This document shows, one piece after another, positions 8,547-16,820 of a DNA stretch of 64,000 nt. Position 1 is the first letter of the stretch; each line of letters opens with the position of its first letter. This stretch comes from Flavobacteriaceae bacterium. GTDB taxonomy: Bacteria > Bacteroidota > Bacteroidia > Flavobacteriales > Flavobacteriaceae. The notes beneath the pieces were generated by a model, which did not search any database, was not told the origin of the DNA, and was given only the letters and a program-made list of their open reading frames with translations. The stretch is from assembly GCA_013214065.1 (NCBI GenBank), contig JABSPK010000007.1, forward strand, positions 92,759-156,758, written 5' to 3'. The translations under genes and the position numbers were made by a program.

Positions 8547-9395
8547 ATGAAACATGAGTATTACGAGCATCGATTAAACGCAATTTTAGGACTTACCGAC
8601 GACATTGCAAATGACGTTGACCGCTTTTCGGTACGTGCCAATACGATCAAATTTTTATGGAATAGAAACCCCCAGACGACCACGATCACCATCGACGGGC
8701 AACCCTTGGATCTAGCCCCTGATCAGTTGGTAACGGTTACCTATCTTCAAAACGTGTCGTTTGATGAAACCCGGCATCCATTGACCGCGTTCGTGTTCAA
8801 TAGGGAGTTTTATTGTATTTCCGATCATGATCAAGAGGTGTCTTGCAATGGCATCCTGTTCTTCGGAACCCAAGATGTACCGATTATAACCATACCTCCG
8901 GATCAAAAGAAACGATTTGAGTTGCTCTTCGAGATTTTCGTAGAAGAATTCTCGACACCCGATAAGATACAGGGCGATATGCTGCAGATGCTGTTGAAGC
9001 GTTTGATCATTATGAGTACCCGACTCGCTAAGGAACAATTGATCGTAAAGCAATTGGACAACGAGCAGATCGAGGTCATCCGCAAGTTCAATTTTTTGGT
9101 TGACATGCACTACAAATCGAAACGCAAGGTGAGCGATTACGCCGAAATGCTCTTCAAATCCCCTAAGACCCTGTCGAATTTATTTTCCATCTACAATCAA
9201 AAGAGCCCACAGCAGATCATCTTAGATCGCTTGGCGTTGGAAGCCAAGCGGTTGATTCATTTCACGGATAGGCAGAACCAAGAAATCGCCTTCGATCTAG
9301 GGTTCAACGATCCTGCCCATTTTAGCCGGTTCTTCAAAAAAATGACCGGCAAAACCCCATCTGAATACCGCGAAAGTCCCTTTTTGGGCGCCTAA
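8547..9395 (+). CDS. AraC-family transcriptional regulator
   Basis: A 282-residue regulator starting MKHEYYEHR; an upstream TTG at 8532 is possible but less likely. The N-terminal ~170 residues form a sensor domain of unknown ligand. The last ~100 residues are a double helix-turn-helix of the AraC type (KVSDYAEMLFKSPKTLSN..., then NQEIAFDLGFNDPAHFSRFFKKMTGKTPSEYR). It lies directly upstream of a small operon (9486-10649) whose promoter region has two 8-bp direct repeats spaced 21 bp, the spacing AraC proteins prefer. It is therefore the likely local activator. Confidence 0.9.
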   Translation: MKHEYYEHRLNAILGLTDDIANDVDRFSVRANTIKFLWNRNPQTTTITIDGQPLDLAPDQLVTVTYLQNVSFDETRHPLTAFVFNREFYCISDHDQEVSCNGILFFGTQDVPIITIPPDQKKRFELLFEIFVEEFSTPDKIQGDMLQMLLKRLIIMSTRLAKEQLIVKQLDNEQIEVIRKFNFLVDMHYKSKRKVSDYAEMLFKSPKTLSNLFSIYNQKSPQQIILDRLALEAKRLIHFTDRQNQEIAFDLGFNDPAHFSRFFKKMTGKTPSEYRESPFLGA

Positions 9396-9424
9396 GGGAA
9401 ATTTGGGCAAGCCTTCGGGAAATT
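9396..9424 (+). promoter_or_regulatory. candidate AraC-type operator: direct repeat GGGAAATT, 21-bp spacing
   Basis: GGGAAATT occurs at 9396-9403 and again at 9417-9424, start to start exactly 21 bp (two helical turns). The repeat begins right after the stop of the AraC gene and lies upstream of the 9486-10649 operon. AraC-family proteins bind tandem half-sites about 21 bp apart. A TTG at 9441 could serve as a -33 element; the -7 element is weak. Confidence 0.5.
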
Positions 9425-9485
9425 CCTCCTAACATCCCGCTTGATCCCCGTTGCATCTTTGTATTGAATTTAAAAATCAATAGCA

Positions 9486-9656
9486 ATGAACGCAACACAG
9501 CAATCCATTTTCAATTTAATCGCGCTGTTTCGAAGTGCGAAAAAAACGGTTGTACAACCCATTTCCGCTGAACAGCATTGCGAACGCATGCACCATCATG
9601 ATTTCTACTGTGATGCGGAGAAACCCTTTGTAGAAAAATTAAATCAAAATAAATAG
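9486..9656 (+). CDS. small His/Cys-rich protein (56 aa)
   Basis: A 56-codon open frame, ATG at 9486 to TAG at 9656. The middle has HCERMHHHDFYCD, with two Cys and four His within 13 residues, which suggests metal binding. The C-terminus is charged (EKLNQNK). It sits between the AraC gene with its putative operator and the AhpD-like gene, on the same strand and 33 bp upstream of the latter. No known family is recognised. Its place as the first gene of a regulated operon supports it being real, but translation is unproven. Confidence 0.5.
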   Translation: MNATQQSIFNLIALFRSAKKTVVQPISAEQHCERMHHHDFYCDAEKPFVEKLNQNK

Positions 9657-9689
9657 TAACCTGATCTTAATTGATCATAAAGAAAGATT

Positions 9690-10238
9690 ATGAGCACATT
9701 CAACGTACCCAAAAGAGCAGAAGTTTCAACAAATAACCAGGCCATTTTCGACACTTTGGAGAAAGCCGTCGGTTTCGTTCCGAACTTGTACGCCACCTAT
9801 GCCCATTCTGAAAATGCATTGGGAAATTATTTGACCCTTTCGAATGCCAAAACCTCTTTGAGCGCTAAGCAAAAAGAAGTCGTCAACCTTGCGGTGAGCG
9901 AAGTGAACCAATGTATCTATTGTTTGTCGGCCCACACCGCCATTGGAAAAATGAACGGCTTTTCCGATGATCAAATCTTGGAATTGCGTGCAGGTCAAGC
10001 CTCCTTTGACACCAAGCTTGACGCTTTGGCACGATTGGCAAGGAACATTACTGAGAACAGGGGTGCGACCGATGCCGTTGTCGTCGAGGCTTTTCTGAAT
10101 GCCGGATGGACCAAGGAAAACCTGATCGACACCATTGTTTTGGTTGGCGATAAGACCATCTCGAATTATTTGCACAAAACAACGAACGTACCCGTTGACT
10201 TTCCTGTGGCACAACCCTTGGAAGCCGTCAACGCTTAA
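9690..10238 (+). CDS. carboxymuconolactone decarboxylase family protein (AhpD-like)
   Basis: A 182-residue all-helical protein of the AhpD/CMD fold. The redox motif is CIYCLSAH, giving Cys75, Cys78 and His82 (EX..CxxCxxxH), the AhpD-type peroxidatic site. Such proteins reduce peroxides or act as thiol oxidoreductases in the cytosol. The central AhpD-like region and the C-terminal INIHNK-type segment (TISNYLHKTTNVP) look intact. It is followed 33 bp later by the cupredoxin-like gene, so it is probably part of an oxidative-stress operon controlled by the upstream AraC protein. Confidence 0.88.
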   Translation: MSTFNVPKRAEVSTNNQAIFDTLEKAVGFVPNLYATYAHSENALGNYLTLSNAKTSLSAKQKEVVNLAVSEVNQCIYCLSAHTAIGKMNGFSDDQILELRAGQASFDTKLDALARLARNITENRGATDAVVVEAFLNAGWTKENLIDTIVLVGDKTISNYLHKTTNVPVDFPVAQPLEAVNA

Positions 10239-10271
10239 CAGAACCCAAAAATCATTTAAATACAGTAAATC

Positions 10272-10649
10272 ATGAGAAAAGTAGTTTTAGCGATTTTATT
10301 CGTAGTCGGTGTTGCATTCAACACCAATGCCCAAGATAGTATGGCCAAAGTCATCAAATTGGAGCAAACCCCTGGGGAGTTTACCCAGAAAAGCCTAACG
10401 GTAAAAGAAGGTACCTATACGTTCGAAATTTCGAATGTGGGCGTCGACCATAATGTAGGATTCGTTTTGGTCAAACAAGGGGATGATATCAGCAAACCCG
10501 AAAACCACATCCAAACGGCCTATGTGACCGCTCCGGTCGGTACCGATGAGACCCAAAGTTCGAAACCGACAACCTTGGAAAAAGGGACCTATGTGTACTT
10601 CTGTCCTTTGAACCCGACGGCCACCGACAACACTTTGGTGGTAGAATAA
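10272..10649 (+). CDS. secreted cupredoxin-like protein with incomplete copper site
   Basis: A 125-residue protein with a Sec signal peptide (MRKVVLAILFVVGVAFNTNA, cut before QD). The rest is a plastocyanin-like beta sandwich. His60 (VGVDHNVG) and Cys111 (YVYFCPLNP) match two type-1 copper ligands. The C-terminal ligand loop reads CPLNPTATDN with no following His or Met, so a normal blue copper centre is doubtful. It is the last gene of the small operon, ending in an intrinsic terminator at 10670. Confidence 0.8.
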   Translation: MRKVVLAILFVVGVAFNTNAQDSMAKVIKLEQTPGEFTQKSLTVKEGTYTFEISNVGVDHNVGFVLVKQGDDISKPENHIQTAYVTAPVGTDETQSSKPTTLEKGTYVYFCPLNPTATDNTLVVE

Positions 10650-10669
10650 AAGGGTATCGCATATAAAAT

Positions 10670-10695
10670 ACCCGGCTATTTGGCCGGGTTTTTTT
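10670..10695 (+). terminator. intrinsic terminator after the cupredoxin-like gene
   Basis: Stem CCCGGC / GCCGGG (10671-10676 with 10683-10688), extended by an A-T pair, with a 6-nt loop and a run of seven T. It ends the AraC-linked operon and overlaps the stop of the convergent TetR gene. Confidence 0.85.
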
Positions 10696-11272
10696 ATGTC
10701 ATTTTGACTTCTGCAAACAAAGATGGCGCGATGCGTTTGGCCAAATGTATGGGCCAGTCGTTTTTGTGGAGATGACTCTCGGTAATCGCACTTTCGTATA
10801 GCATATAAAGCCCGCCGGATATTTTCTCGGTTTCGGCTTTTGAGATGTTGGCGAGGTTATCGCCCACCACTTCCCCCAAATAGAGCAAGAGCTCTTTTTT
10901 TTGTTGTTGGATGACGGCCAAGATCCGCTCATTGTCAGGCGGCAGTTCCCCTAAGGTCTTAATGGCCCAACAACCATGGAAATCGCCTTGGCGATATTGG
11001 TCACGTAGGTAATCGAAAATACCCAAAAGCTTCTGACCGCCCTCCGATTTCCGTGAGATGGTCGCTTTGAGGGCCGTCATGAAAGCGGCATGTCGCTTTT
11101 CCAAATAGGCTACGCAAATGGCCTCCTTCGATTTGAAATGGTGGTATAAGGTCGCTTTTGCTATTTCGGCTTTGGCGATGATCTCATTGATCCCCGTCGC
11201 ATTGTAGCCATTGGTGTAGAACAATAGGCTAGCCGTGTCAACGATGTGTTCGGAAACATTGGTTTTTTTCAC
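10694..11272 (-). CDS. TetR/AcrR-family transcriptional regulator
   Basis: A 192-residue repressor. The N-terminal helix-turn-helix reads ATGINEIIAKAEIAKATLYHHFKSKEAI (in two adjoining parts), the TetR DNA-binding domain. The C-terminal ligand domain is unassigned. The start is GTG at 11272; no upstream ATG is in frame. It is convergent with the cupredoxin operon and separated from dinB by about 90 bp. The ligand and targets are not evident. Confidence 0.9.
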   Translation of the reverse strand: MKKTNVSEHIVDTASLLFYTNGYNATGINEIIAKAEIAKATLYHHFKSKEAICVAYLEKRHAAFMTALKATISRKSEGGQKLLGIFDYLRDQYRQGDFHGCWAIKTLGELPPDNERILAVIQQQKKELLLYLGEVVGDNLANISKAETEKISGGLYMLYESAITESHLHKNDWPIHLAKRIAPSLFAEVKMT

Positions 11273-11363
11273 GTGTGTCGGTCAGTGTTAGCAGAATGGT
11301 CTTAAAATTAGGCAAAATTTCAAGCAAACTTTGACATCGGTGGTATTATTTCCCGCATATTCC

Positions 11364-12470
11364 CTAAAAATCGAACTTCAATTGGACCGAAACCGAATTT
11401 TCCGAATGTGGGTTTTCATTTTTCTTATCCTCGGTGTTTAAATTGGCCAGGGAGATACCGAGAAGGCGTACCGAATTCTGAAGGGGGGCCTGATAAAGCA
11501 ACTCTTTGGCGATTTCTAGGATGAGGTCGCCATTGGCGATATAATAAGGCAAGGTCTTGCTTCGGGTCTGTAAGGTGAAATCACTGTACTTGATTTTCAA
11601 GGTCAATGTTTTACCGGCGATTTTCGATTTGAGCAAGCGTCTTTCGAGCTCTTGGGCGATATTTTCGAGTTTTCCGAGCATAAAGACCTCACTGCTCAGG
11701 TTCTCGCTAAAAGTGCGTTCGGCCCCGACCGATTTCGGAATACGTTTTGGTTTGACCGCACTGTGGTGTATGCCCCTGACCACATGGTAGTAAAACGAAC
11801 CGCTTTTCCCGAAATGGGTATCCAGGAACTCCAATGACTTTTGTTTGAGGTCGTTTCCGGTGAAAATCCCCAAACGGTACATTTTTTCGGCCGTGACTTT
11901 TCCTACCCCATAGAACTTTCGGATATCAAGCGCCTCGAGAAAGGCGATGACCTCTTCCGGGTTGACCGTCTTTTGCCCGTTGGGTTTGTTGTAATCGCTG
12001 GCGACCTTGGCGATGAACTTGTTGATCGAGATACCGGCAGAGGCGGTCAAACCGGTGGTTTCGAAAATCTTATTCCTGATTTCCCTCGCGATCAAGCTCG
12101 CTGACGGATTGCCTTTTTTATTTTCAGTGACATCCAAATATGCTTCATCGAGCGAAAGGGGTTCGACCAAGTCGGTATACTCGAAAAAGATGTTCCTGAT
12201 TTGGAGCGACACTTCTTTATAGCGATCGAACCTGGGTTTGACGAAAATGAGTTCAGGGCAGTTCTTTTTGGCCAAATAACCGCTCATGGCACTTCGTACC
12301 CCGAACTTTCGCGCCTCGTAGCTTGCAGCGGAGACCACACCACGTTTAGACCCCCCACCCACGGCCACCGGTTTTCCTTTCAATTCGGGCCGGTCGTGTT
12401 GCTCGACGGAAGCGTAAAAGGCGTCCATATCGACATGGATGATCTTTCGAAGGGGCACACTCATATCCAT
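11364..12470 (-). CDS. dinB: DNA polymerase IV (Y-family)
   Basis: A 368-residue translesion polymerase. It has the catalytic motifs VDMDAFYASVEQ near the N-terminus and SLDEAYLDV near residue 105, followed by the thumb HhH region (FYGVGKVTAEKMYRLGI) and the little-finger domain. It ends in a KFDF-like tail (SVQLKFDF), which resembles a clamp-binding peptide. ATG codons at 12470 and 12464 both precede the conserved start; I use 12470. It is divergent from the CYTH gene with only 27 bp between starts. Confidence 0.94.
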   Translation of the reverse strand: MDMSVPLRKIIHVDMDAFYASVEQHDRPELKGKPVAVGGGSKRGVVSAASYEARKFGVRSAMSGYLAKKNCPELIFVKPRFDRYKEVSLQIRNIFFEYTDLVEPLSLDEAYLDVTENKKGNPSASLIAREIRNKIFETTGLTASAGISINKFIAKVASDYNKPNGQKTVNPEEVIAFLEALDIRKFYGVGKVTAEKMYRLGIFTGNDLKQKSLEFLDTHFGKSGSFYYHVVRGIHHSAVKPKRIPKSVGAERTFSENLSSEVFMLGKLENIAQELERRLLKSKIAGKTLTLKIKYSDFTLQTRSKTLPYYIANGDLILEIAKELLYQAPLQNSVRLLGISLANLNTEDKKNENPHSENSVSVQLKFDF

Positions 12471-12497
12471 ACCCAAAATTAGGTTATATTTAGTTGG

Positions 12498-12977
12498 ATG
12501 GAACAGCTGGAAATCGAACGGAAATTTTTAGTGAAAACGAAGGGCTATCTAGAAACGGCGATTTCGAAAACCCACATCGTGCAAGGATTTCTCAATACAC
12601 ATCCAGAACGAACGGTGCGGATAAGGATCAAAGGTGAAAAGGGGTTTTTGACGGTTAAGGGAAAAGGAAACCGCTCGGGAACCACCCGTTTCGAATGGGA
12701 AAAGGAACTCTCGAAGGAAGAAGCCCTACCCCTTTTGGATCTTTGCGAACCGGTGTTTTTAGAGAAAATTCGGTACGAGGTCCCGTCGGGCCGGCATACA
12801 TTTGAAGTAGATGAATTTTTAAAGGAGAACTACGGGTTGGTCGTCGCCGAAATCGAATTGGAAAGCGATGGGGAATCTTTTGAAAAACCGGATTGGCTGG
12901 GTGAAGAGGTCACCGGACAAGTCAAGTATTACAATTCACAACTTAGTAAAATACCCTATTCACAATGGAACGATTAA
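12498..12977 (+). CDS. CYTH domain protein (triphosphate tunnel metalloenzyme)
   Basis: A 159-residue CYTH protein. The signature ExExK is at the N-terminus (Glu5, Glu7, Lys9 in MEQLEIERKF). Alternating charged residues typical of a triphosphate tunnel follow (RIRIKGEKGFLTVKGKG, ERTVR, EIELES). Such enzymes hydrolyse tripolyphosphate or nucleoside triphosphates; adenylate cyclase activity is less likely at this size. Its 3' end overlaps the next gene by 13 bp. Confidence 0.9.
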   Translation: MEQLEIERKFLVKTKGYLETAISKTHIVQGFLNTHPERTVRIRIKGEKGFLTVKGKGNRSGTTRFEWEKELSKEEALPLLDLCEPVFLEKIRYEVPSGRHTFEVDEFLKENYGLVVAEIELESDGESFEKPDWLGEEVTGQVKYYNSQLSKIPYSQWND

Positions 12978-13477
12978 GCCTAGTGGCACTATTGACGGTC
13001 TTGTTGACCCTCTCGTGCCAAGACCGAACACAAGAACCCAATACTGCCGAAGTCGTCATCAAAGAAAAGAGCATCGCTACGATGAAAGCCGAACTGACGG
13101 AACAAGGCTTCCAGATTTTCGATTATGTTGACGAAGAGACCAAAGACACGGTAATCATGCAACAATACTTTATCGCTTTTTTAAAACGCGGCCCCAATCG
13201 CTCTCAAGACCAGGCGGCCGCAGACAGCATACAAGCCTTGCATATGGCCCATTTGGGGCGCATGTACGAAGCGGGGTATGCCGATATTTCAGGACCCTTC
13301 GGTGATGACGGCGATATTCGGGGCATTACCATTTACAACGTTCCGACCTTGAAGATGGCCGATAGTTTGGCCAATATGGATCCTGCCGTGCAGGCCGGCC
13401 GTCTTGAAATCGAGGTGCACCCCTGGTGGGCGGCCAAAGGATTCCCTTTGCGTTGTCGTTCATGGCAACCGGTATGA
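12965..13477 (+). CDS. YCII-domain lipoprotein
   Basis: A 170-residue protein with a lipoprotein signal peptide (LLTVLLTLSCQDR, lipidated Cys18). The mature part contains a YCII-related domain (YFIAFLKRGPNR, ...HMAHLGRMYEAGYADISGPFGDDG, then MADSLANMDPAVQAGRLEIEVHPWW), including the His-Asp pair region of that fold. It overlaps the CYTH gene by 13 bp, and its stop overlaps the ATG of the next gene (ATGA), so the three are translated from one message. Role unknown. Confidence 0.82.
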   Translation: MERLSLVALLTVLLTLSCQDRTQEPNTAEVVIKEKSIATMKAELTEQGFQIFDYVDEETKDTVIMQQYFIAFLKRGPNRSQDQAAADSIQALHMAHLGRMYEAGYADISGPFGDDGDIRGITIYNVPTLKMADSLANMDPAVQAGRLEIEVHPWWAAKGFPLRCRSWQPV

Positions 13478-14130
13478 CATCACGGATCTTTTGGAACGGG
13501 TTAATCGTACTGAGCGCCGTGGTTTCCATTATGTTGGATCATGTTGAAAACGAATGGTACGCCATCAGTAAACCTCTGACCACACTGTTGATTATCGTTT
13601 TGCCCTTTTTCAGGAACGAGGCGGACACCAAGTTTAGGCGTACGCTCATCGTGGCCCTTTGCTTTTGCCTTTTGGGGGATGTCCTTCTTTTAAAGAACGC
13701 TTATTTCGTTTTTGGACTGGGCTCTTTTCTGATAGCTCATGTTTGCTTCGCCATAGGATTTATTGGGTTAGGGGGATTTCAAAGAAACCCTGGTATTGCC
13801 GTGGTATTATTGCTGATCGGAATCGGGCTGTACTCTTGGCTATACCCTGATTTGGGCGCATTGAAATATCCGGTTGCGGCCTACGTTTTGGTCATTTTGT
13901 TCATGGCGTGGCAAGGTATTGGGATATACGTAGTGGAAAAAACCAAGGCCTTTGGTCTCATCGCCTTTGGTACGGTATTGTTCCTGTTTTCGGACAGTAT
14001 GATCGCCGTAGATCGATTTAAAGCTCCTTTTGAATTTTCAGGGATGGTGATTTTGGCAACCTATTGGTTGGCCATTGCGCTGATCGCAAACGCCGCACTG
14101 CTCATTTCAACAAGTGATCAAAAAAAGTAA
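13474..14130 (+). CDS. lysoplasmalogenase (YhhN/TMEM86 family)
   Basis: A 218-residue membrane protein with about eight hydrophobic helices. Conserved YhhN features include YAISKPLTTLLI near the N-terminus, CLLGDVLLL, GSFLIAHVCFAIGF and LFSDSMIAVDRF near the C-terminus. The family cleaves the vinyl-ether bond of lysoplasmalogens or related lipids in the membrane. I chose the ATG at 13474, which forms an ATGA overlap with the YCII gene stop; ATGs at 13426 and 13462 would add residues lying inside that gene. Confidence 0.85.
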   Translation: MTSRIFWNGLIVLSAVVSIMLDHVENEWYAISKPLTTLLIIVLPFFRNEADTKFRRTLIVALCFCLLGDVLLLKNAYFVFGLGSFLIAHVCFAIGFIGLGGFQRNPGIAVVLLLIGIGLYSWLYPDLGALKYPVAAYVLVILFMAWQGIGIYVVEKTKAFGLIAFGTVLFLFSDSMIAVDRFKAPFEFSGMVILATYWLAIALIANAALLISTSDQKK

Positions 14131-14196
14131 GGGCAACAAGCGTGTCCCTTTCGAGCGCTTGCCTTCGATTGACTAAAGGGAAGCTACTTCGGATAT

Positions 14197-14925
14197 TCAC
14201 TTCGCGATTTGGGCTTCGTTCCGATAAACGGAGGTCATCTCGATCATGGCCGTTAAATGCGCATGCAATCGCTTGACATCCTCCCCTTCGATACACCATC
14301 GGTATCGGCCGATTTTTTCACCGATCCGACTTTGTAAACCCCTGAAGTCAAAGCCTTCCGTGGTCGGGCTTACGTGTTCGGGATTTGGAAAGTGATCGGC
14401 AGCCCATTCCGTAATGCCATAGCCATACTCCCAAGCCATACGTTCTTCCTCTTTGTAATCTTTAATGACATCATCCCAACTTACGATCAATTTGCGCAAA
14501 CTATCGTTTTGAATGAGGTTTAGATCACCCGAATTGATAATCGAACGTATAGTGCCTTGGTAGGGGTCGAAAGAAGGGCAATATAAAAAATCACGGAAGT
14601 TGGCTAAGAAGGCCTTTTGTTGGACCTTTTCCGAGTCCAAAGGAAATTCGGTGGCTATGGTTTCTCCGGCATTGACTAATACGAGGATGTTTTGCTGTAC
14701 TTCATTGAATTGTTTTAGGTTGTCTTGCATCTCCACATTCATCTGCTGGATCAAAAACCGTTCACGGTCCCGGTCCAATCGATCGGTATTCCAATTATTG
14801 ATCTGCAGGGCTATCAAGATCCCGATGACCACTAAGATGATCTCACCCAACGCATACAAAAGGTATTTTGAGAATTTGTTCTCAGAAAGCAAAGATTGAC
14901 GGATACGGCGGAAAAACTTTAGCAT
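14197..14925 (-). CDS. DUF6090 family membrane protein (second of tandem pair)
   Basis: A 242-residue protein. The N-terminus has the family signature: FFRRIRQSLL, then ALGEIILVVIGILIALQINNWN, a basic lead and one membrane helix (about residues 24-46). The rest is a soluble, mostly helical domain probably outside the membrane. It is a paralogue of the next gene upstream, with a 1-bp gap between them. DUF6090 proteins are common in Flavobacteriaceae, often in tandem; function is unknown. Confidence 0.82.
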   Translation of the reverse strand: MLKFFRRIRQSLLSENKFSKYLLYALGEIILVVIGILIALQINNWNTDRLDRDRERFLIQQMNVEMQDNLKQFNEVQQNILVLVNAGETIATEFPLDSEKVQQKAFLANFRDFLYCPSFDPYQGTIRSIINSGDLNLIQNDSLRKLIVSWDDVIKDYKEEERMAWEYGYGITEWAADHFPNPEHVSPTTEGFDFRGLQSRIGEKIGRYRWCIEGEDVKRLHAHLTAMIEMTSVYRNEAQIAK

Positions 14926-14926
14926 C

Positions 14927-15634
14927 TTATTCTTGGATCAATTCTTTTAGTCGCTCCGCATTTTCAACGAATTCTTGCAAATAGCCTTTAGCGATACCGT
15001 AATGGACGAAATAATAACTCGCGACCCGATTTTTATAGTCCGTATCGGTCAGGGTGTATGCGATGAAGGTATCCAGGTTTCGACGCAAAATATAATCAGG
15101 GTACCAGCTGTGGTTTTGCTTCCAGTGTGAAAAGTTGTCTTCGATGTCCGAAATAATATAGTCGTTTAAAAATTCGAATCGGCTGGTCGTTAGGTTGTAA
15201 AATTCGGTAATGGCAATTTGTAGCGGGTCTTCGGCTGCCGTATCGTCAGAAGCACTTTTTAAAAGATCGAAACCACGTGTCGTTACCCAAATCCGTGGCG
15301 CATAGGTGACCAAACTGAAGTAGGTAGAGTCGCTGTAGTCATCCTTGCTCAATGTACCGTCGAGAACATGTTGGGTGTAGGGTTCCCTTCTTTCGTAGTA
15401 TGCGATGATTTCATTAACGGCAGCAATATCACCTTCCAGATCGGAATTGATCATCGCGTAAATGGTCTGTCGCTTCTTATCGGCTTTCTTTTGTTCGTTC
15501 CAGTTGTTGACCTGAAGGGCGATCAATATCCCGATGACCACCAAAACGATTTCCCCGAACGCATACTTGAGGTATTTGGCCGATCGACCTCTAAAGAGCA
15601 GATTTTCGCGAATACGCCTGAAAAATTTGGCCAT
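14927..15634 (-). CDS. DUF6090 family membrane protein (first of tandem pair)
   Basis: A 235-residue paralogue of the downstream gene, with the same N-terminal architecture (FFRRIRENLL, AFGEIVLVVIGILIALQVNNWN). The two share a nearly identical membrane segment but diverge in the C-terminal domain. The pair forms a two-gene unit. No catalytic motif is visible. Confidence 0.82.
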   Translation of the reverse strand: MAKFFRRIRENLLFRGRSAKYLKYAFGEIVLVVIGILIALQVNNWNEQKKADKKRQTIYAMINSDLEGDIAAVNEIIAYYERREPYTQHVLDGTLSKDDYSDSTYFSLVTYAPRIWVTTRGFDLLKSASDDTAAEDPLQIAITEFYNLTTSRFEFLNDYIISDIEDNFSHWKQNHSWYPDYILRRNLDTFIAYTLTDTDYKNRVASYYFVHYGIAKGYLQEFVENAERLKELIQE

Positions 15635-15690
15635 GTGGGTACGGTTGACGTTGTAAGGTAAGAAATTTACCCATATGCCATGCTGCGAAA

Positions 15691-16818
15691 TTAAGGGTGT
15701 TCGGGCTGTGCCGTTTCGATTTTAGGGTCAGCGAGTCGGATCAAGGTCGATTTCTTGCGCAGGTATCCCACGAACGGATATACCATGCCCATACCCATGA
15801 ACACGATCGCCGTAAGGATAAGATTGGCCGTAGGCACGAATAGGGAACCGCTGTTCAAGACGCCCAAGATGATCGAGGTCGAAAAAGGGAACGAAAGGGC
15901 CAATAAGGCCACCGCATACCCGCTGTCAAAGGTTTTCACCCTTTTGCCCTTTTCGAGTTTATCGACAATCGCGATATGGGCGTAAGGCCAAAAACTACAG
16001 GCACTTAGACCGAAAGCGAGCATCAGCAACACTTCTTCTTGCAGTTGTGGACCGAAAAGCGGTTTCACCATACCCACCAACAAGAAAACAAGGCCTGCAC
16101 GAAGCAGGAGAACCGATGCGATCTGGGCGAATTGGTGTTTTTTGAATTTCACCGCCAAACCGATGAACAATAACACCAAGGGCGTCATCATCAGACTGAG
16201 TTTGGAGAGGCTATCAGCGAAAATGAAAGGTATCGTATCCATCGTCAGACCGAAACCCAATAAAATCAGTGCTAAAGCGATGAACAGGTTTACAGGTTCG
16301 GTGACCAGGGTCTTTAGCAAAGATGCCAGTTTCGCTTTGCCGGCCGTATTTTGGATTTGGTTCTTCTGATAGTACCAGCGCATGGCGATCAAATAGAGTA
16401 CGATCAAAACGAATACTTTGTTTCCTAGATCGGCCATGGCCACTTTGGCCAATGCGCCATCACTAAGGAATTCAAGAACAAATGGAAAACAGGAGAGGCC
16501 AGGTGCCAAGGAGGGCATCAACAAGCGGGCGGTGCGAAATGCAGGCGTATCTTTTCGAACCCCGATGATCCGTAAGACGAATGGGGAAATGCCGAATAGG
16601 ACCACATTGAAGGCTAGGGCGAACAAAGGCAACAGCAAAAGCGTCATATCGATCCGGATACCCAATAATGCGATACAGATGATCGCCGGAAGGGCGAGGT
16701 TCAAGATGATTTTTTTGATTCCGTTGATTTCCTCAGGGGCCTTGAATTTCGTTTTTAAGGCCAAGCCCAATGCGATGAAAATCAGGAAAACAAGGGTTTT
16801 TTCCAGTCCGACTTCCAT
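15691..16818 (-). CDS. AEC-family (auxin efflux carrier type) transporter
   Basis: A 375-residue integral membrane protein with about ten hydrophobic helices in two halves, as in AEC permeases. The first half has the conserved KKIILNLALPAIICIALLG segment and the second LSLMMTPLVLLFIGLAVKFKK. Family members export organic acids, amino acids or similar anions. It begins 2 bp after the stop of the aminotransferase gene on the same strand, so the two are co-transcribed and may act on the same compound. Substrate unknown. Confidence 0.8.
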   Translation of the reverse strand: MEVGLEKTLVFLIFIALGLALKTKFKAPEEINGIKKIILNLALPAIICIALLGIRIDMTLLLLPLFALAFNVVLFGISPFVLRIIGVRKDTPAFRTARLLMPSLAPGLSCFPFVLEFLSDGALAKVAMADLGNKVFVLIVLYLIAMRWYYQKNQIQNTAGKAKLASLLKTLVTEPVNLFIALALILLGFGLTMDTIPFIFADSLSKLSLMMTPLVLLFIGLAVKFKKHQFAQIASVLLLRAGLVFLLVGMVKPLFGPQLQEEVLLMLAFGLSACSFWPYAHIAIVDKLEKGKRVKTFDSGYAVALLALSFPFSTSIILGVLNSGSLFVPTANLILTAIVFMGMGMVYPFVGYLRKKSTLIRLADPKIETAQPEHP

Positions 16819-16820
16819 GT

